A program made the position numbers and the translations under genes. The notes under the pieces were generated by a model. It worked only from the letters and a program-made list of their open reading frames with translations, was not told the DNA's origin and searched no databases. From Clusia tigrina (Eukaryota; Arthropoda; Insecta; Diptera; Clusiidae): a stretch of 64,000 nt of DNA. Positions 1 through 11,569 of the stretch are shown piece after piece. Within the stretch, counting starts at the first letter, position 1, and each line of letters opens with the position of its first letter. The stretch lies in assembly GCA_920105625.2 (NCBI GenBank), contig OV050030.1:137319918-137383917 (forward strand), in the 5' to 3' direction.

Positions 1-1080
1 GAGTAGGTAGGAGAGTTGTGAGAAGAGTGTGTATTATTCAGCGTGTAAGTGGGTTTCAAAGAAGAGAGAGTTTTTTGAGAGTTATCGATGATTGCTGCAA
101 TGGTCTTCTCACTGTGTTTAATAGGAGAGACAGTTTGCAAGGAATTGTTTGATATTGGCGTGTTGTTGGTGTTTATTTGATTTTGTTCTGTTAATTTGTT
201 TTCGTTGTTAGTTTGTAGTTTTGATTGTTGATTTTAGGTTTTTGTGTTGCTTTGGTTGAGTCTGAGAGAGTAGACGCATAGCTATTCGGTGAGGGATCGG
301 TATTGTGTTGTGTTTTGTATAACTGTTTTGCTTCACGCATACTGCACTTCTTTTTAATTTGGATTTTCAAAACTTCTCTTTCCTGTTGGAATTTAGTGCA
401 TTCATTTAGTGCAAGCAGGTGCATTTCTGCAATATTTAGCTGTGTGTCCCAATATTTGCCAAGATTTGCATCGCAGTGGATTGGGCAAGTATTCTCAAAC
501 CCTCGCAGCGTACCATGAAATATCTATTTTTGTTGGAAGATGGTAGCGATCGAAAGTCAACAAAACTACACCACTTGGATATGGCTTACCGTCAATAATT
601 TTATTAAATTTGTTTACCGAAATAACACCTTGGGATGAAAGTTCATTTACAATTTCTTCTTCTGAAACTTGGTTGAGGCATGGAGCGTACACTCTACCCT
701 TAGTGCTATTTAAAGAAACGTGGAAGAAGCATTTTACTGGACATATTCCATGGAGTTTTTTTGCGGCAATAAACTTTTTTGCAACTTCTACACTTTTCAC
801 TAAAAGAAGCAAATTACCATCGCGAAGTTCCGAGATAGTTAAAATTTCTTTACTGATTAATTTCAATAATTTGTGTACAGCAAAACAAGAGAAATTTTTT
901 AGTGGCTTACTATCAATAGTGGAGGCAACAACAACAAACTTATGGGTGTTTAATCGTGTTTCAGGTAGCTCCGGGAAGTCGTCAAGTAGTGGTGCCGAAG
1001 CCAAACGTTTTTTTTTAGCTGTATAATTTTCTGCTAATGCGGCGAACCGGTTCTCCCCCAAGCGGGGTGCCCAGGGGCAT
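1..1080 (-). mobile_element. I-type LINE copy L0 (left-edge partial, ORF1 part only)
   Basis: Only the 5' part of the element lies in the window; ORF2 and the 3' tail are beyond the left edge. It shares private variants with copy L6, including a purine change near 870 and the form of the ORF1 break at 482-495. Confidence 0.85.
1..1080 (-). pseudogene. LINE ORF1 (gag-like) pseudogene, L0, cut by window edge
   Basis: The first segment is open from 1061 to 495 (188 codons) and contains the NRFAALAE stretch near its start. As in L5 and L6, the frame reads seven codons past the usual stop (ending WYAARV). The second segment, in another frame, runs 424-191. The third segment is cut by the window start. 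See L1 for domain detail. Confidence 0.75.
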
Positions 1081-2081
1081 TCTGATTATAATGAGTGTAT
1101 TCGCGCGACCGAAAATGTATTCTCAAGGTATACGGAAAGAAGAGAGGAGTAAATTAGAAAAAGTGATAACATCATTACACAAAGGGAGCATTCAATTAAT
1201 TATATACATGACACAATAGCTAATCGGTTTAGAACACAATATGCTTGGTTCGAAATAAGCATAGGGAATTTGCAATAAAACAAGCAAAGGAATTACATAT
1301 ATTTAACCCTCGATGATTTTAATGAAAACTTGCCGGATATTTTGAGAAGACATATCAAATCAGAAAAGGTAGGAGTATATTCTGAATTGGATGATCATCA
1401 ATACAGTTTGTTACAATTGAGAATTATTGGCATTTACAGTTGTAGGGAGAAGGTCAAATTCGTTAAATGTACTTATCGAGCGAAGGATATGAGTAGAGCA
1501 TGAAACCATCCTAAGGGTAATTTTCTGATCTCTCAACTTAAATGTAAATTACAGATACAATTAAATGAAAACTAAATTAAATAAAATTAATAATCTTACA
1601 AGATAATGTGGAACATATACAGGATAATATTGCACCTTCAAGAATTGGAACCTTTCATAGTAACATATTAACGAACGATAAAATTGATTCTTCCGAATAA
1701 GTTGCAAAATATAACACTTGGTACACTTATTGAGAGTAATGAAGGCATTGTAATTGTAATCAGAGTTCCAAATTAGGTAATAAATTGATCAATTTCAACG
1801 ATTATTCCTTTAGGAGATAGTTAACATAATGGAACAAAAACTGTGAACCACTAAAAATTGTCATATACAATAATAATACGTTAATATATGACGAAAACAA
1901 GGACCTAAAAAAAATGCTACCATTGAAAAATTTCTTCAAAAGAAATAATTGTATACAGATATTTAACACCGTATCGAAGCTTATAGAAATAGAGAAAGGA
2001 GTTTTCATTTTGAAAAATTACGACAATGTTGAATTGAACATTACATGTAACCAAGAAGATTTAATTTTGACTTGAAATTAC
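1081..2081 (+). pseudogene. env-like remnant E0 (errantivirus type), spacer between LINE copies
   Basis: This ~1-kb stretch separates the LINE 5' end from the (TTA)n tail of the next copy. On the plus strand it holds short open pieces interrupted by many stops and frameshifts. The last piece (about 1880-2074) has a Cys, then a hydrophobic stretch of the form GVFILKNY, then an N-x-T sequon followed by Cys. This spacing and character recall the membrane-proximal ectodomain of insect errantivirus (gypsy-type) Env. An earlier piece (about 1130-1210) is helical and charged and would fit the start of the transmembrane subunit. The env assignment is inference from pattern only. No intact reading frame remains and no function is claimed. 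Type A spacer; private variants are shared with E6. Confidence 0.45.
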
Positions 2082-2296
2082 TTATTATTATTATTATTAT
2101 TATTACACTTTATTCTAATAAATTAATTATTACAATAAATACAATTAATGAGTACTGGCTGCCAGGGCCTTCGACTCGATCTTAATCTATTTTATTTTAA
2201 ATTTTATTTTTGAAATTAATACAACTTAAAAGGTGTCTATTGGTTTTATACTATCTAGAGTCACATTTTTTAAAAGATTACTAGGGACTTCCGTAC

Positions 2297-5200
2297 CTAT
2301 GCATTCCTTCTAATTGCACTGAAAGCTCTGCATTCGTTCAATAAATGAGTTATTAAAGCTCTGTGTCCGGTGCAATAATCACAATTTGGCGCTGAATCTC
2401 GACGCAGTAAGTGTTCGTGCGAAAATATGGCATGGCCCAACCGAAGTCGAACAAAAATGTTTATTTGGTTTACGGTGCATGATCCTGGATAGGTGGGTTT
2501 GATTCCTTCTCGATTATACGATTTATAATTATGTGTATAGATGTTCCACTCTTCCATTTTTCGTATATACAAGGATTTCTCAATTAATTTACGCATATCT
2601 GTATTTTCTCGTGTATGGAAGTACAATAGGTGATGATGCCTTACTGCTGTGACAGCCGTTGAATCAGCGAATTCGTTGCCGTCAATCACAACATGGCTGG
2701 GTACCCACCCACATGATTTTTAATTTATTAGCGCATTTTATGCATGCTTCTCTTATATCTGAAGCAAGGATGCCCTCATTGCTTATATTACGAATCGCCT
2801 CTATGGAAGATTTGCTATCAGAACATTTAAGAAATCTGCCTTTGTGCAAACGAGCATAGTCCGTGGCTATTTTTATTGCCAAAACTTTCGGCTGTGAAGA
2901 TTGAACAATGTTGTTGAATAAGGCCAGTGGATATTACTATTCCGGTAGAGGATACTACCGCGAAGGTAGTGCATTCGGGTTGTTTTGAGCCATCAGTAAA
3001 TAAAAGGGTCCAGTTCTTATTAGTGTATTTGCTTGTATGTTCTGCAAAAAGTTGTCGGTAAGCTTCAGGATTTGTGGTAGATTTAGAGTACGAAATCAGA
3101 TCTAGGACAAATGATGAGTGTTTGAGATGCCACGGAGGGTCTCTTTTCTGCTTGATTAGCCGAGGAGCTGTGTTAGGCATAATACATTTAGCTACCTCAA
3201 TACAGCGGCGGATTACGGATTTTATAGTATACCTTTTGGTGTGTTTGAAGGCACACTGGACGTCTTTGAGAAGCGTTGCATTTCTGGCGTTAAATAATTT
3301 TGGTATAAGGTGAAAAGTTGATGCACGTATTTGCTCCATAATAGAAGGTAAACCAGCTTCGGCTAAGATATTTTTTGTCGGCGACGTAGGGAAGGCTCTT
3401 ATGGCTCTTCGAACAGCTGCGTGGTAGGGTGCGTATAGCTGCTTTAAGTTGCTTTGAGCGCACCATCCAAAAATTGGGAGAGCGTAGTTTATTTTGGAAA
3501 GTATTAGTGATCTTGTGACATTGATTAGTGTAGAAATATGTACTAGACTATGATTAGAAGATAAGAATTTAACAATATTAAGCCTGGCATTAATATTTTT
3601 TCTTAAATTTACACATTGGGGCTTAAAGTTAAATTTCTTGTCGAAGACAAGACCAAGAATTTTCAATTCATTAACTAGTTCAATAGAAGTGTTGTTAAAG
3701 TTTAAAGTAAACATTTTACATTTTCTTTTTTTACAAAAGTGAATTAATTTACATTTGTTTATAGAGAGTCGGCCACCAGACCGAGTACACCATTTATCAA
3801 TATCATACAAAATTTTAGAAAAATTACATTTAACATCATTGTTAGAATTGTTATTAGTAAAGAAGATAGCATCATCCGCGTATATAGAGTATTTAATATT
3901 TTTATAATCGGCTACTATTTTACTGATTTGGTCAAAAGCTGCTATAAATAAAACAACAGACAAAGGAGACCCTTGTGGTATCCCATTATCGAGAGACCGA
4001 GTATTTGAAAATTTTTGGTTTACTCTCACCCGAAACCTGCGATGGGTCAGGAAGGCATTTACAAAAGCAAATATCTTTGTACTAATCTTCCAAGTCGATA
4101 GCTGTTGGAGGACAACTTTAACACCAATGCGATCGAATGCTCTTTCAAAGTCAGTGGCCAGTACAGACACATGACTTTTATTCGAAAGGGCAGTTGACAT
4201 GAAATGCTCGAGATGGAGGAGAGCATCAATTGCCTCTTTTTAAAAGCTACTTGGTTGGAGCTGATAAAATTGTTAGTGGTTATATACCATAATAATCTTT
4301 TAGCAATAATTTTTTCCAGGACCTTCCCGATACAAGGCAAAAGGGATATGGGGCGATAGCTACTAATTTCAGAAATTGGTTTGTTAGGCTTAGGTATCGG
4401 TATTATTTCAGCTGTGCGCCAAGTTTGTGGAAGGATTCCGTGGTCTAAAATTTCATTGTATAAAACTAGTAATATTTTTTTGGCAGAGGCAGGTAGATTA
4501 TTTAACATCGGGTAGTATATGTGATCTAAACCTGGAGTTTTTCCTTTTGCTGACTGTAGCGCAGTTTCGAGTTCGGTAATGGAAATATATGCCTCAATTT
4601 TATTTGCAGTCAGTGATAGGTGAATGGGTTTATATTTCGTATGTGGGAAAAATCGTTTCTCAGAGATGAATTCTTCAGAAAAGTTTGCGTCGCTAGAGAG
4701 TGCAGACCAATTATTAGCGAAGGTATTTGCCATTTCAAAAGAAGAAGTCAAATGAGAATCTCCAACAGTTAAGATACGAAGTGGGGTGGTTTTGCTGCCA
4801 CCAACAAGAACTCGAATGTCGGACCATATTTGTTTGATACTGGATTTGGGAGTGATTTGAGATGTAAATTTTTCAAGAGAGTTGGCTTTAGCTTTTCTAA
4901 CAGCTCTTCTAAATATTGCATTTGATTTTGTACAGAGCTAAGTTATTATCGATTCTGTAGTGCTTATAATCACTACAGAATCTTCCCTTATTAATTTTAA
5001 ATTACTATTCCACCATGGTACCGATTTTTTGACAAAGAAACTTTTAGTTTGTGGAATTGATACGTTGGCAGCAAACCGAATTGCTTTGGAAAATTTAGCT
5101 GCTTTTTGGTTAATATTATAGGATTGGGAGAAACATTCAAATCTACAGGCGCAAGCGCTCTGAAATGCAGTCCAATTAGCTAAATCAGTTTTGAATTTGT

Positions 5201-5886
5201 TCTTGGGAATGATTCTTTCAGGATTGAGGTTGGATATGATATCAATACAAATGGGAAAATGATCACTGTTATGGAGATTATCTAAAGTAACCCAACTACA
5301 TTTGGGTGCAAGGTGTGCTGAGCATAAAGAAAGGTAAATGTGGGTGAAGGTTTTGTGCGTTGAAAAATGAGTGGGGGACACATCATTTAAAACGATGAGA
5401 TCGTGGGCAAGAATAAAATCCTCTAAGATTTTGCCTCTATCATTGGCTTGAGGGGAGCCCCAGAGGGGACTCCAAGAGTTGAAATCGCCAGATAAGATAT
5501 ACTGTGATGGGGCATAACCTAGTAAAGACTCTAAATCCTGAACTCAAAAGTTTTGTTGAGGGGGGATATAGGTATTTATTATTGTGAAAGTTAGTCCGTA
5601 TTTGATTTCTAATGCTAACGATGCTATTGGAGATTGTACATTAAGTAATTTATGCGGAATATGCTTCTTTATTAGAATCCCGACTCCTTGTTTAGATGAG
5701 AGGTTTGCAGAAAGGTTGTGGAAATATCCAATATATTGTTTAGGGGATTATATTATTTTTTCCGTAAGGGAAGTGCGTTTCTTGAAGTGCAATGATATCA
5801 GGAGAAATAGCTTTTATGATCAAATGTAGTTCATTGTAGTTGTTTATAAAACCTTTTATGTTCCATTGCAATATTTTAATAGTCAT
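2297..5886 (-). pseudogene. LINE ORF2 pseudogene (APE endonuclease - RT - RNase H), L1
   Basis: ORF2 normally nicks the target and copies the LINE RNA. The ATG at 5886 starts an APE endonuclease reading with the ILQWNI motif and the catalytic LQETH. The frame hits a stop at 5742-5740 after a one-base shift. The next frame carries the SGDFNSW region and has an in-frame TGA at 5546-5544. The third endonuclease segment (5543-4938) has the SDHFP motif. A shift at a palindrome (4951-4982) leads into the RT N-terminal part (about 4925-4230). Another one-base shift in an A-run near 4235 leads to the RT core (4200-2827) with TDFERAFD, GIPQGSP and YADD intact at residues 16-23, 73-79 and 107-110. RNase H begins with TDGS. 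It is shifted by one extra T near 2885 and again near 2700. The final segment (2689-2297) has GNEFAD and the CX2CX8HX4C knuckle at residues 103-120. Confidence 0.88.
4951..4982. repeat. 32-bp imperfect palindrome in the endonuclease-RT linker (one per unit)
   Basis: Two 12-bp arms, GATTCTGTAGTG and its exact reverse complement, flank an 8-nt centre containing TTATAA, so only one central pair is mismatched. The palindrome sits exactly where the ORF2 frame is broken between the endonuclease and RT. The same structure occurs at 10615, 16579, 22545, 28511, 34474, 40436, 46397, 52358 and 58324. In the 40436 and 46397 copies a G-to-A change removes the innermost arm pair. Confidence 0.85.
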
Positions 5887-5905
5887 AATGAAAGTAGGGT
5901 GTAAT

Positions 5906-7046
5906 TTAGTCAGATATTGCAGAGTCTTTATCTTGTATGTTTGGAAGCTTTGTATTGAAAATATTAGAGTAGGTAGGAGAGTTGTGAGAAGAGTGTGTAT
6001 TATTCAGCGTGTAAGTGGGTTTCAAAGAAGAGAGAGTTTTTTGAGAGTTATCGATGATTGCTGCAATGGTCTTCTCACTGTGTTTAATAGGAGAGACAGT
6101 TTGCAAGGAATTGTTTGATATTGGCGTGTTGTTGGTGTTTATTTGATTTTGTTCTGTTAATTTGTTTTCGTTGTTAGTTTGTAGTTTTGATTGTTGATTT
6201 TAGGTTTTTGTGTTGCTTTGGTTGAGTCTGAGAGAGTAGACGCATAGCTATTCGGTGAGAGATCGGTATTGTGTTGTGTTTTGTATAACTGTTTTGCTTC
6301 ACGCATACTGCACTTCTTTTTAATTTGGATTTTCAAAACTTCTCTTTCCTGTTGGAATTTAGTGCATTCATTTAGTGCAAGCAGGTGCATTTCTGCAATA
6401 TTTAGCTGTGTGTCCCAATATTTGGCAAGATTTGCATCGCAGTGGATTGGGCAAGTATTCTCAAACCCTCGCAGCATACCATCAAATATCTATTTTTGTT
6501 GGAAGATGGTAGCGATCGAAAGTCAACAAAACTACACCACTTGGATATGGCTTACCGTCAATAATTTTATTAAATTTGTTTACCGAAATAACACCTTGGG
6601 ATGAAAGTTCATTTACAATTTCTTCTTCTGAAACTTGGTTGAGGCATGGAGCGTACACTCTACCCTTAGTGATATTTAAAGAAACGTGGAAGAAGCATTT
6701 TACTGGACATATTCCATGGAGTTTTTTTGCGGCAATAAACTTTTTTGCAACTTCTACACTTTTCACTAAAAGAAGCAAATTACCATCGCGAAGTTCCGAG
6801 ATAGTTAAAATTTCTTTACTGATTAATTTCAATAATTTGTGTACAGCAAAACAGGAGAAATTTTTTAGTGGCTTACTATCAATAGTGGAGGCAACAACAA
6901 CAAACTTATGGGTGTTTAATCGTGTTTCAGGTAGCTCCGGGAAGTCGTCAAGTAGTGGTGCCGAAGCCAAACGTTTTTTTTTAGCTGTATAATTTTCTGC
7001 TAATGCGGCGAACCGGTTCTCCCCCAAGCGGGGTGCCCAGGGGCAT
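5906..7046 (-). pseudogene. LINE ORF1 (gag-like, RNA-binding) pseudogene, L1
   Basis: ORF1 of I-type LINEs makes a nucleic-acid-binding particle protein. Three segments in different frames are seen. Segment 1 (7027-6482, 181 codons) has the NRFAALAE stretch and an RRM-like region, and ends at a stop after TKIDI. Segment 2 (6477-6157, 106 codons) begins just past that stop and includes the conserved-looking stretch QQEREVLKIQ. Segment 3 (ending at a stop at 5906) is a Ser/Thr/Asn-rich tail that runs in from about 6165. The tandem CCHC zinc knuckles expected between segments 1 and 2 cannot be read; only scattered Cys and His remain, so they were deleted or decayed. About 375 codons span the remnant, against about 430 in the I factor. 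The same breaks occur in the other copies. Confidence 0.78.
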
Positions 7047-8046
7047 TCTGATTATAATGAGTGTATTCGCGCGACCGAAAATGTATTCTCAAGGTATACG
7101 GAAAGAAGAGAGGAGTAAATTAGAAAAAGTGATAACATCATTACACAAAGGGAGCATTCAATTAATTATATACATGACACAATAGCTAATCTGTTTAGAA
7201 CACAATATGCTTGGTTCGAAATAAGCATAGGGAATTTGCAATAAAACAAGCAAAGGAATTACATATATTTAACCCTCGATGATTTTAATGAAAACTTGCC
7301 GGATATTTTGAGAAGACATATCAAATCAGGAAAGGTAGGAGTATATTCTGAATTGGATGATCATCAATACAGTTTGTTACAATTGAGAATTATTGGCATT
7401 TACAGTTGTAGGGAGAAGGTCAAATTCGTTAAATGTACTTATCGAGCGAAGGATATGAGTAGAGCATGAAACCATCCTAAGGGTAATTTTCTGATCTCTC
7501 AACTTAAATATAAATTACAGATACAATTAAATGAAAACTAAATTAAATAAAATTAATAATCTTACAAGATAATGTGGAACATATACAGGATAATATTGCA
7601 CCTTCAAGAATTGGAACCTTTCATAGTAACATATTAACGAACGATAAAATTGATTCTTCCGAATAAGTTGCAAAATATAACACTTGGTACACTTATTGAG
7701 AGTAATGAAGGCATTGTAATTGTAATCAGAGTTCCAAATTAGGTAATAAATTGATCAATTTCAACGATTATTCCTTTAGGAGATAGTTAACATAATGGAA
7801 CAAAAACTGTGAACCACTAAAAATTGTCATATACTATTGTATACGTTAATATATGACGAAAACAAGGACCTAAAAAAAATGCTACCATTGAAAAATTTCT
7901 TCAAAAGAAATAATTGTATACAGATATTTAACACCGTATCGAAGCTTATAGAAATAGAGAAAGGAGTTTTCATTTTGAAAAATTACGACAATGTTGAATT
8001 GAACATTACATGTAACCAAGAAGATTTAATTTTGACTTGAAATTAC
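7047..8046 (+). pseudogene. env-like remnant E1
   Basis: Same stretch as E0, type A. A private change near 7833 (CTATTG in place of CAATAATAA) extends the last open piece to 7837-8040 (67 codons, no ATG start). This is the longest readable env-like segment in the array. A stop at 7183-7185 ends the first piece, as in the other type A spacers. Confidence 0.45.
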
Positions 8047-8256
8047 TTATTATTATTATTATTATTATTACACTTTATTCTAATAAATTAATTATTACAA
8101 TAAATACAATTAATGAGTACTGGCTGCCAGGGCCTTCGACTCGATCTTAATCTATTTTATTTTAAATGTTTGAAATTAATACAACTTAAAAGGTGTCTAT
8201 TGGTTTTATACTATCTAGAGTCACATTTTTTAAAAGATTACTAGGGACTTCCGTAC

Positions 8257-11200
8257 CTATGCATTCCTTCTAATTGCACTGAAAGCTCTGCATTCGTTCA
8301 ATAAATGAGTTATTAAAGCTCTGTGTCCGGTGCAATAATCACAATTTGGCGCTGAATCTCGACGCAGTAAGTGTTCGTGCGAAAATATGGCATGGCCCAA
8401 CCGAAGTCGAACAAAAATGTTTATTTGGTTTACGGTGCATGATCCTGGATAGGTGGGTTTGATTCCTTCTCGATTATACGATTTATAATTATGTGTATAG
8501 ATGTTCCACTCTTCCATTTTTCGTATATACAAGGATTTCTCAATTAATTTACGCATATCTGTATTTTCTCGTGTATGGAAGTACAATAGGTGATGATGCC
8601 TTACTGCTGTGACAGCCGTTGAATCAGCGAATTCGTTGCCGTCAATCACAACATGGCTGGGTACCCACCCACATGATTTTTAATTTATTAGCGCATTTTA
8701 TGCATGCTTCTCTTATATCTGAAGCAAGGATGCCCTCATTGCTTATATTACGAATCGCCTCTATGGAAGATTTGCTATCAGAACATTTAAGAAATCTGCC
8801 TTTGTGCAAACGAGCATAGTCCGTGGCTATTTTTATTGCCAAAACTTCGGCTGTGAAGATTGAACAATGTTGTTGAATAAGGCCAGTGGATATTACTATT
8901 CCGGTAGAGGATACTACCGCGAAGGTAGTGCATTCGGGTTGTTTTGAGCCATCAGTAAATAAAAGGGTCCAGTTCTTATTACTGTATTTGCTTGTATGTT
9001 CTGCAAAAAGTTGTCGGTAAGCTTCAGGATTTGTGGTAGATTTAGAGTACGAAATCAGATCTAGGACAAATGATGAGTGTTTGAGATGCCACGGAGGGTC
9101 TCTTTTCTGCTTGATTAGCCGAGGAGCTGTGTCAGGCATAATACATTTAGCTACCTCAATACAGCGGCGGATTACGGATTTTATAGTATACCTTTTGGTG
9201 TGTTTGAAGGCACACTGGACGTCTTTGAGAAGCGTTGCATTTCTGGCGTTAAATAATTTTGGTATAAGGTGAAAAGTTGATGCACGTATTTGCTCCATAA
9301 TAGAAGGTAAACCAGCTTCGGCTAAGATATTTTTTGTCGGCGACGTAGGGAAGGCTCTTATGGCTCTTCGAACAGCATTTTACATTTTCTTTTTTTACAA
9401 AAGTGAATTAATTTACATTTGTTTATAGAGAGTCGGCCACCAGACCGAGTACACCATTTATCAATATCATACAAAATTTTAGAAAAATTACATTTAACAT
9501 CATTGTTAGAATTGTTATTAGTAAAGAAGATAGCATCATCCGCGTATATAGAGTATTTAATATTTTTATAATCGGCTACTATTTTACTGATTTGGTCAAA
9601 AGCTGCTATAAATAAAACAACAGACAAAGGAGACCCTTGTGGTATCCCATTATCGAGAGACCGAGTATTTGAAAATTTTTGGTTTACTCTCACCCGAAAC
9701 CTGCGATGGGTCAGGAAGGCATTTACAAAAGCAAATATCTTTGTACTAATCTTCCAAGTCGATAGCTGTTGGAGGACAACTTTAACACCAATGCGATCGA
9801 ATGCTCTTTCAAAGTCAGTGGCCAGTACAGACACATGACTTTTATTCGAAAGGGCAGTTGACATGAAATGCTCGAGATGGAGGAGAGCATCAATTGCCTC
9901 TTTTTAAAAGCTACTTGGTTGGAGCTGATAAAATTGTTAGTGGTTATATACCATAATAATCTTTTAGCAATAATTTTTTCCAGGACCTTCCCGATACAAG
10001 GCAAAAGGGATATGGGGCGATAGCTACTAATTTCAGAAATTGGTTTGTTAGGCTTAGGTATCGGTATTATTTCAGCTGTGCGCCAAGTTTGTGGAAGGAT
10101 TCCGTGGTCTAAAATTTCATTGTATAAAACTAGTAATATTTTTTTGGCAGAGGCAGGTAGATTATTTAACATCGGGTAGTATATGTGATCTAAACCTGGA
10201 GTTTTTCCTTTTGCTGACTGTAGCGCAGTTTCGAGTTCGGTAATGGAAATATATGCCTCAATTTTATTTGCAGTCAGTGATAGGTGAATGGGTTTATATT
10301 TCGTATGTGGGAAAAATCGTTTCTCAGAGATGAATTCTTCAGAAAAGTTTGCGTCGCTAGAGAGTGCAGACCAATTATTAGCGAAGGTATTTGCCATTTC
10401 AAAAGAAGAAGTCAAATGAGAATCTCCAACAGTTAAGATACGAAGTGGGGTGGTTTTGCTGCCACCAACAAGAACTCGAATGTCGGACCATATTTGTTTG
10501 ATACTGGATTTGGGAGTGATTTGAGATGTAAATTTTTCAAGAGAGTTGGCTTTAGCTTTTCTAACAGCTCTTCTAAATATTGCATTTGATTTTGTACAGA
10601 GCTAAGTTATTATCGATTCTGTAGTGCTTATAATCACTACAGAATCTTCCCTTATTAATTTTAAATTACTATTCCACCATGGTACCGATTTTTTGACAAA
10701 GAAACTTTTAGTTTGTGGAATTGATACGTTGGCAGCAAACCGAATTGCTTTGGAAAATTTAGCTGCTTTTTGGTTAATATTATAGGATTGGGAGAAACAT
10801 TCAAATCTACAGGCGCAAGCGCTCTGAAATGCAGTCCAATTAGCTAAATCAGTTTTGAATTTGTTCTTGGGAATGATTCTTTCAGGATTGAGGTTGGATA
10901 TGATATCAATACAAATGGGAAAATGATCACTGTTATGGAGATTATCTAAAGTAACCCAACTACATTTGGGTGCAAGGTGTGCTGAGCATAAAGAAAGGTA
11001 AATGTGGGTGAAGGTTTTGTGCGTTGAAAAATGAGTGGGGGACACATCATTTAAAACGATGAGATCGTGGGCAAGAATAAAATCCTCTAAGATTTTGCCT
11101 CTATCATTGGCTTGAGGGGAGCCCCAGAGGGGACTCCAAGAGTTGAAATCGCCAGATAAGATATACTGTGATGGGGCATAACCTAGTAAAGACTCTAAAT

Positions 11201-11550
11201 CCTGAACTCAAAAGTTTTGTTGAGGGGGGATATAGGTATTTATTATTGTGAAAGTTAGTCCGTATTTGATTTCTAATGCTAACGATGCTATTGGAGATTG
11301 TACATTAAGTAATTTATGCGGAATATGCTTCTTTATTAGAATCCCGACTCCTTGTTTAGATGAGAGGTTTGCAGAAAGGTTGTGGAAATATCCAATATAT
11401 TGTTTAGGGGATTATATTATTTTTTCCGTAAGGGAAGTGCGTTTCTTGAAGTGCAATGATATCAGGAGAAATAGCTTTTATGATCAAATGTAGTTCATTG
11501 TAGTTGTTTATAAAACCTTTTATGTTCCATTGCAATATTTTAATAGTCAT
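8257..11550 (-). pseudogene. LINE ORF2 pseudogene, L2 (RT thumb region deleted; RNase H frame less damaged)
   Basis: The RT core is open 9864-9358 with the YADD box, but the 295-nt deletion removes about 98 codons after it and shifts the frame. This copy has one T fewer near 8845 than all the others. Its RNase H reading therefore runs unbroken from the pre-RNase H region through TDGS and SDSKS (9298-8642). The later four-base shift near 8660 is still present, so the domain remains split before GNEFAD. The endonuclease breaks match L1. Confidence 0.88.
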
Positions 11551-11569
11551 AATGAAAGTAGGGTGTAAT

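Larger units (their letters stand above)
2082..7046 (-). mobile_element. I-type non-LTR retrotransposon (LINE) copy L1, defective
   Basis: On the minus strand the order is ORF1 pseudogene (7046-5906), ORF2 pseudogene (5886-2297), a 3' UTR (2296-2106) and a (TAA)8 tail (2105-2082). A TAA-repeat tail instead of poly(A), an APE endonuclease, an RNase H domain after the RT and a C-terminal CX2CX8HX4C knuckle are together characteristic of the I clade, which includes the Drosophila I factor. The length of ~4.96 kb compares with about 5.4 kb for the I factor. The 5' limit is set at the last plausible ORF1 codon. The element is probably 5'-truncated, because no 5' UTR is recognisable and the ORF1 reading begins close to the conserved NRFA segment. 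No target-site duplication could be identified. Confidence 0.88.

Noticed and set aside
610..1026. Plus-strand open frames of 60-138 codons that recur in every unit (for example 610-1026, 6269-6604, 5840-6118, 3074-3313)
   Set aside because: They lie antisense to LINE ORF1/ORF2 coding sequence, which explains them, and their translations show no domain. They recur only because the unit repeats.
1802..2008. Minus-strand 68-codon frame in the env-like spacer, present in most units
   Set aside because: It overlaps the better-supported plus-strand env-like reading, has low complexity (Phe/Ile/Leu-rich from AT-rich DNA) and matches nothing recognisable.
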